Source of the DNA: CAZWDL01 sp964632995
Lineage (GTDB): Bacteria > Bacteroidota > Bacteroidia > Chitinophagales > Saprospiraceae
NCBI GenBank assembly: GCA_964632995.1
Contig: CAZWDL010000025.1
Location: 1-64,000, forward strand
Reading direction: 5' to 3'
Length of the DNA stretch: 64,000 bases
In this document: in pieces, positions 59,653 through 64,000 of the stretch
How the letters are laid out: every line of letters begins with the position of its first letter
Numbering within the stretch: position 1 is the first letter of the stretch
The notes under the pieces: generated by a model
What the model saw: the letters and a program-made list of their open reading frames with translations, nothing else
What the model was told of the DNA's origin: nothing
The model's database searches: none
Program-made: the position numbers and the translations under genes

Positions 59653-62600
59653 ATGACGAATAAGGATAATTACCAGCTGCTGATTGACAAACTAGACCAG
59701 TTTATCAGGAAATACTACATCAACCAGTTGATTCGCGGTTCTCTGTACAGCCTCGGCCTGATCCTGCTGCTGTTTGTAGGGATGAATATATTGGAGTACT
59801 ATTTCTATTTTCCCACTGCCGGCCGGAAAGTACTGTTTTATTCCTTCATTGGAATCAGTGTGCTGGCCCTGTTCGCGTGGGTATTTACACCACTGCTGCG
59901 CTATTTCCGGCTGGGAAAAACAATTTCCCATCATCAGGCCGCCACGATCATCGGCAATCATTTTTCCAATGTAAAAGACAAGTTGCTCAACATCCTGCAA
60001 CTCAAGCAGCAGGCTGATAGCGCCGAGGACAAAGAACTCATCCTTGCCAGTATAAATCAAAAGACAACGGAGATCAATCCGGTGCCTTTTCGCACTGCTA
60101 TCAACCTCTCTCAAAACAGAAAGTACCTGCGCTACGCCCTCCCGCCCCTGCTGTTGCTGCTCATTATTCTCCTGGCTGCCCCCAGTATCATCCGGGACAG
60201 CACCGTACGCCTGATCAACAATAACCGCGAATACAAACGTCCGGCTCCTTTCTACTTCGACATTCAGGAAGACCAGCTATCCGTCGTGCAATTTGAGGAC
60301 TATCAGCTCGATGTTAAAGTGGAAGGAGAGCAACTCCCCGACCAGGTGTTTATCGATATTGAAAGCCGGCAGTACCGGTTGACCAAGCAGGAAGCCAACC
60401 TCTTCAGTTACAAGTTCAGCAATGTGCAAAAGAATACGGGCTTCCGTCTATTCTCCACCGGCGTTGAATCGGATGACTATACCCTGAATGTGCTTAAGAA
60501 GCCGAATATCGCAGGTTTCGATGTCAAACTCGACTATCCGGCCTATACCCAACGCAAGGATGAAGAACTGTCCAGCATCGGCGATCTCGTCGTTCCCGCC
60601 GGTACCAATATCGATTGGGTTTTCAATGCTCAGAATACCGACCAGATTAATCTGAAGTTTTCCAGTCAAAACGAATTGGCAGAAGCCAAGCGCTTCTCTG
60701 ATGAGTTGTTCACTTTCAAAAAGAAGGCACTGCGGAATGAGCAGTATATGCTCTACATCTCTAACCGGCAGCTACCCCGCGCCGACTCCATTTCCTATAC
60801 GATCAGCGTCATCCCCGATCAGTATCCATCCATTAGCGCGGAAAAGTTCCAGGATAGCCTCGATCAGAAACTCCTCTTTTTCGTAGGAGAAGCTTCCGAT
60901 GATTACGGTTTGCTCAACCTGTCATTCAATTACCGCATTAAACCGGAAAACGACGAACCCGGCGAACTACAGACTTTCAAAATCAGCAAGCCGGCCAGCA
61001 AACAGCTCCAGTTCGACCACACCTTCGATATGCGGAAACTGGAACTTCAACCCGGCGACGAAGTGCGCTACTACTTCGAAGTCTTTGATAATGACGCCGT
61101 CAATGGAAGTAAGTCCGCCCGCACCAGCCTGATGACCTACGCCATGCCTACCGTGAAAGAGTACCGGGAGCAGGCCGAGGAAAATGATCAGCAAATCAAG
61201 GAAGATATCCAGAATGCCCTGGAGGAATCCCGTAAAATACAGCGGGAAATGAAAGAAATGCGTGAGAAACTCCTGCAACAAAAGGAAATGGACTGGCAAA
61301 GCCGCAAAGAACTGGAGAAACTGCTCGAGCGCCAGCGCGACCTGGAGAAGCGCATTGAAAACGCCAAGGAAAGCTTCGAAGAAAACCTCCGGAATCAGCA
61401 GGAGTTCTCCGAAATGGATGAGGAGCTCCTGAAAAAACAGGAGCAACTCCAAAAGCTCATGGAAGAAGTCATGAGCGAAGAGATGAAGAAACTGATGCGC
61501 CAGCTCGAGGAACTGATGCAGGAACTCGAAAAAGAACAGGCGCTGGAAATGATGGAAGATTTTGAATTCAACGACGAAGAAATGGAGAAAGAGCTCGATC
61601 GCATGCTCGAACTCTTTAAGCAACTCGAAGTGGAACAGGAAATGAAGGAAGCCATCAAACAGCTGGAAGAACTCGCCGAAGAACAGGAAGAACTTAGTGA
61701 GGAAACAAAGGAAATGAGCGAGGAAGAACAGCAGGATGCTGAAGAACAGGAAGAAGGCGCCGAAGAAAAGCAATCGGAAGAAAAAAGCGCCGAAGAATCC
61801 GAAAAGGAGAATTCGGAGCAGGAAGGAGAAAATCAACCTTCCGCCGAACAGGAAAATACGGAACAACAGGAAGATCAGCAACAACAGGGCGCTGAACAAC
61901 AACAGCAAGAAAGCGACAAGCAGGAGCAGCTCGAGGAAAAACAGAAAGAGATTGATGAGAAGTTCCAGGATATCAAAGAGCAAATGGAGCAAATGGAACA
62001 GAAAAACCAAGAACTCGAAACGCCTATGAACCTCGGGGACCAGGAACAGGAGATGCAGGATATTCAGCAGGATATTAACGACAGCCAGCAACAACTTCAG
62101 CAGCAGCAAAACAATAAAGCTTCCGAATCACAGAAAAACGCTTCACAGAAAATGAAGCAGATGGCTCAGTCCATGGCCATGCAGATGCAGTCCGGGCAAA
62201 TGCAACAAATGCAGGAGGATATGCAGGCGCTGCGCCAACTGCTGGAAAACCTCGTCGGCCTCTCCTTCGATCAGGAGGACCTGATGGACGAGTTTACCGA
62301 AACCAATATCAATACGCCCAAATATGTCGACCTCGTTCAGCAGCAGTTCAAACTGAAAGACGACTTCCGGCTGATCGAAGATAGCCTGCAGGCCCTCAGT
62401 AAGCGGGTTTTCCAGATTGAATCTTTCATCACGGAGAAGGTCACGGAAATAAACGGCAACATGCGGGAAGGACTGGAAGACCTCGAAGAGCGACGCAAGC
62501 TGCAGGCCAGCGACCATCAGCAACGTTCCATGAAGAACGTCAACGACCTGGCGCTCATGCTCAGCGAAGTCATGAACCAGATGCAACAGCAAATGTCCTC

Positions 62601-63177
62601 CATGATGTCGGGCAATCAAATGTGTAATAATCCAGGCGCCATGGGCCAGGAAGGCCGCCAGCCCAAAGACAAAATCAGTAAAGGTCAGCAGAGCCTCAAC
62701 GAACAAATGCAGCGAATGAAAGAAGCCCTGGAAAAAGGAAAGGGCATGAGCAGTAAGGAGTTCGCCGAAATGGCCGCCAAACAAGCCGCCCTGCGCAAAG
62801 CGCTTCGTGAAAAACAACGTCAATTGCAGGAACAGGGCCAGGGCAGCAAAGAACTGCAGGAACTCATCGACCAAATGGACAAAGTGGAAACCGAACTGGT
62901 GAATAAGCGCCTGAATAACGACATGTTGCAACGCCAGCAGGATATTCTCACCCGCCTGCTCGAACATGAAAAAGCCGAGCGCGAACGCAAGTTTGACGAA
63001 CAACGCAAGGCTGAAACCGCCCAGGATAAAGAACGTAAATTGCCACCTTCTCTCGAAGAGTATATCAAAAAACGCCAGGCTGAAATTGAGATGTACAAAA
63101 CGGTCTCGCCGGCGCTCAAACCCTACTACAAAAACCTCGTCGAGGAATATTTTAAATCTCTTCAGTCCTCACAGTAA
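59653..63177 (+). CDS. DUF4175 family membrane protein with very long coiled coil
   Basis: The 1174-residue protein has two adjoining helices (about 21-48 and 57-82) and a third near 158-182 (LLLLIILLAAPSIIRD region). Residues 185-500 form a beta-rich periplasmic part with repeated VEGEQLP/FDVKLDYPAYTQRKD-like segments. From about residue 505 to the end it is a charged, Glu/Gln/Lys/Met-rich coiled coil, with an extreme Glu/Gln tract at 662-826. The overall plan matches DUF4175 proteins of Bacteroidota, whose function is unknown. The operon continues with an anti-sigma-type ATPase and ybeY. The low-complexity tract makes homology searches unreliable there. Confidence 0.85.
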   Translation: MTNKDNYQLLIDKLDQFIRKYYINQLIRGSLYSLGLILLLFVGMNILEYYFYFPTAGRKVLFYSFIGISVLALFAWVFTPLLRYFRLGKTISHHQAATIIGNHFSNVKDKLLNILQLKQQADSAEDKELILASINQKTTEINPVPFRTAINLSQNRKYLRYALPPLLLLLIILLAAPSIIRDSTVRLINNNREYKRPAPFYFDIQEDQLSVVQFEDYQLDVKVEGEQLPDQVFIDIESRQYRLTKQEANLFSYKFSNVQKNTGFRLFSTGVESDDYTLNVLKKPNIAGFDVKLDYPAYTQRKDEELSSIGDLVVPAGTNIDWVFNAQNTDQINLKFSSQNELAEAKRFSDELFTFKKKALRNEQYMLYISNRQLPRADSISYTISVIPDQYPSISAEKFQDSLDQKLLFFVGEASDDYGLLNLSFNYRIKPENDEPGELQTFKISKPASKQLQFDHTFDMRKLELQPGDEVRYYFEVFDNDAVNGSKSARTSLMTYAMPTVKEYREQAEENDQQIKEDIQNALEESRKIQREMKEMREKLLQQKEMDWQSRKELEKLLERQRDLEKRIENAKESFEENLRNQQEFSEMDEELLKKQEQLQKLMEEVMSEEMKKLMRQLEELMQELEKEQALEMMEDFEFNDEEMEKELDRMLELFKQLEVEQEMKEAIKQLEELAEEQEELSEETKEMSEEEQQDAEEQEEGAEEKQSEEKSAEESEKENSEQEGENQPSAEQENTEQQEDQQQQGAEQQQQESDKQEQLEEKQKEIDEKFQDIKEQMEQMEQKNQELETPMNLGDQEQEMQDIQQDINDSQQQLQQQQNNKASESQKNASQKMKQMAQSMAMQMQSGQMQQMQEDMQALRQLLENLVGLSFDQEDLMDEFTETNINTPKYVDLVQQQFKLKDDFRLIEDSLQALSKRVFQIESFITEKVTEINGNMREGLEDLEERRKLQASDHQQRSMKNVNDLALMLSEVMNQMQQQMSSMMSGNQMCNNPGAMGQEGRQPKDKISKGQQSLNEQMQRMKEALEKGKGMSSKEFAEMAAKQAALRKALREKQRQLQEQGQGSKELQELIDQMDKVETELVNKRLNNDMLQRQQDILTRLLEHEKAERERKFDEQRKAETAQDKERKLPPSLEEYIKKRQAEIEMYKTVSPALKPYYKNLVEEYFKSLQSSQ

Positions 63178-63185
63178 GTGACCTT

Positions 63186-63235
63186 GGGCAGCAGTTACGT
63201 CTATATTAATGGATGTAACTGCTGCCCGCTTTTTA
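63186..63235 (+). terminator. terminator after the DUF4175 gene
   Basis: GGGCAGCAGTTAC (63186-63198) pairs exactly with GTAACTGCTGCCC (63215-63227), followed by GCTTTTT. It lies eight bases after the stop. Confidence 0.85.
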
Positions 63236-63302
63236 CCTCCCCCCCATAACATATCTTCTTCTAACGCCTATTGCAAAATTGGAATTTTTGTTCTAAATTT
63301 CA

Positions 63303-63722
63303 ATGTTGGCTTTAATGATGAGAGAAATACAAACTATGCTTAAGTTGACCTCAGATCCTCGCAACATCTCCAAAGTCGAGGCCTTTGTCGAAAAAATCGT
63401 GCAGCGATACAAGATCAGCCCCGATAAATATGGCAATATCCTGATTACCCTCACCGAAGCGGTCAACAACGCCATTATCCACGGCAACAGTAAAGATCAA
63501 TCCAAAACCGTACAGATTCAACTCCTGAAACACAATGATCACCTGGCCTTCCGAATCAGCGACGAAGGAAGAGGCTTCGATTACCAAAGCTTGCCCGACC
63601 CTACCACCCCCGATAATCTCCTGCAGGTCGGAGGCCGGGGTGTCTTTATCATGCAACAGCTCTCCGACAAACTCAAATTTCACAATAACGGCAGTACGGT
63701 GGAAATCCAGTTTAAGCTATGA
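63303..63722 (+). CDS. RsbW-like serine-kinase ATPase (anti-sigma type)
   Basis: The 139-residue protein is a stand-alone HATPase domain. The N box is EAVNNAIIHGN, the G1 box ISDEGRGFDYQSL, and the G2 box GGRGVFIMQQLSDKLKF. This size and layout match anti-sigma-factor or anti-sigma-antagonist kinases. In-frame ATGs also occur at 63315, 63318 and 63336; the last begins MLKLTSDPRNISKVEAF, which matches the family start and may be the real one. No sigma or antagonist gene is adjacent. The stop overlaps the ybeY start (ATGA), so the two are coupled. Confidence 0.88.
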   Translation: MLALMMREIQTMLKLTSDPRNISKVEAFVEKIVQRYKISPDKYGNILITLTEAVNNAIIHGNSKDQSKTVQIQLLKHNDHLAFRISDEGRGFDYQSLPDPTTPDNLLQVGGRGVFIMQQLSDKLKFHNNGSTVEIQFKL

Positions 63723-64000
63723 CCGAACCTGCTTTCCCGGATGAATCTCCGATCCAGTTTCACACTGAGGACGTAACCCTTAACCTTTCTCATCCCGACC
63801 TCCTGCAGCAGTGGATTCGCAGTGTCCTGCTTCAGGAAAACTGCCGCCTCGAGTCCCTCAACTTCATCTTCTGTTCAGACGAGTACCTTCACCAAATAAA
63901 TCTCGAATACCTGCAACACGATACCTTTACCGATATCATTACCTTTCCTTATCAGGCGCCTCCCGTTGTTGAAGGCGATATCTTTATCAGCGTCGAACGG
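63719..64000 (+). CDS. ybeY: rRNA maturation endoribonuclease YbeY (5' part)
   Basis: The gene runs off the window end. The visible 94 residues include LNFIFCSDEYLHQINLEYLQ, then HDTFTDIITFPYQAPPVVEG, then DIFISVER, the conserved strand-helix core of YbeY; the zinc motif HGxLHxxGYDH lies beyond the window. Start ATG 63719 overlaps the stop of the upstream ATPase gene by four bases. It processes 16S rRNA 3' ends. Confidence 0.9.
   Translation, partial: MTEPAFPDESPIQFHTEDVTLNLSHPDLLQQWIRSVLLQENCRLESLNFIFCSDEYLHQINLEYLQHDTFTDIITFPYQAPPVVEGDIFISVER

Noticed and set aside
60967..62109. 380-residue minus-strand frame rich in Leu and Phe
   Set aside because: It is the mirror of the Glu/Gln/Lys coiled coil of the DUF4175 gene (GAA/CAG read backwards give TTC/CTG), not a membrane protein.

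Overview
The window is chromosomal DNA from a member of the Bacteroidota. The lineage clues are a type IX secretion (T9SS) cargo tail, a TonB-dependent receptor paired with a DUF4249 lipoprotein, a DUF4175 coiled-coil protein, tandem OmpH/Skp chaperones, a GH92 mannosidase, and promoters of the TAnnTTTG type (often TATTTTTG) in place of the sigma-70 -10 box. The balanced base composition and repeated intergenic debris suggest a Saprospiria/Lewinella-like organism; that last step is inference. No rRNA, phage, intact insertion sequence or CRISPR array was seen. One tRNA (Val, anticodon TAC) is present.

Layout. From 0 to 9 kb there is a T9SS-exported duplicated-domain protein, a GH92 alpha-mannosidase, a DUF3124 lipoprotein, a zinc-ribbon protein placed directly behind a MITE, and a serine-hydrolase, followed by a decayed toxin-antitoxin pair. 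From 9 to 16 kb lies a sugar-acid catabolism neighbourhood: SDR dehydrogenase, L-arabinonate-type dehydratase (IlvD/Edd family), truncated ThuA protein, SMP-30 lactonase, TPP-dependent lyase and a second SDR. From 16.5 to 17.5 kb there are only broken genes: a frameshifted DUF1761 protein and a histidine kinase joined by deletion to the tail of a LytTR regulator. From 17.7 to 27.0 kb runs a co-directional block: ATP-grasp ligase, papain-like protein, alanine-racemase-like enzyme, then argB, argD, argC and argJ. From 27 to 32 kb are the tRNA, a TPR-VWA protein, decayed lipoprotein genes, an OmpA-domain protein and a PAP2-like membrane protein. From 32 to 51 kb is mostly housekeeping: adenine deaminase, MscS channel, two OmpH chaperones, trmB, hydrolase, ornithine-cyclodeaminase family enzyme, dapD, pth, glycosyltransferase, RNase G, a 31-residue COX24-like ribosomal protein, TPR lipoprotein, HU/IHF, yicC, gmk and recJ. 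From 51 to 64 kb are the TonB receptor/DUF4249 pair, an OmpA lipoprotein, an alpha/beta hydrolase, M1 aminopeptidase, the DUF4175 giant, an anti-sigma-type ATPase and the start of ybeY.

Functional links. The four arg genes suffice for glutamate to ornithine by the acetyl cycle. Because they follow an ATP-grasp ligase, a predicted cytosolic cysteine-peptidase-like protein and an amino-acid racemase, the block may make or remodel an ornithine- or D-amino-acid-containing product; this is the most interesting hypothesis here. Two copies of a dispersed two-hairpin repeat (9.9 and 16.4 kb), a MITE with a TAA target duplication, and at least seven broken or truncated genes between 4.8 and 30.1 kb mark that half as the plastic part of the window. 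Several breaks are single-base changes in homopolymers, so sequencing error must be excluded before calling them biological.
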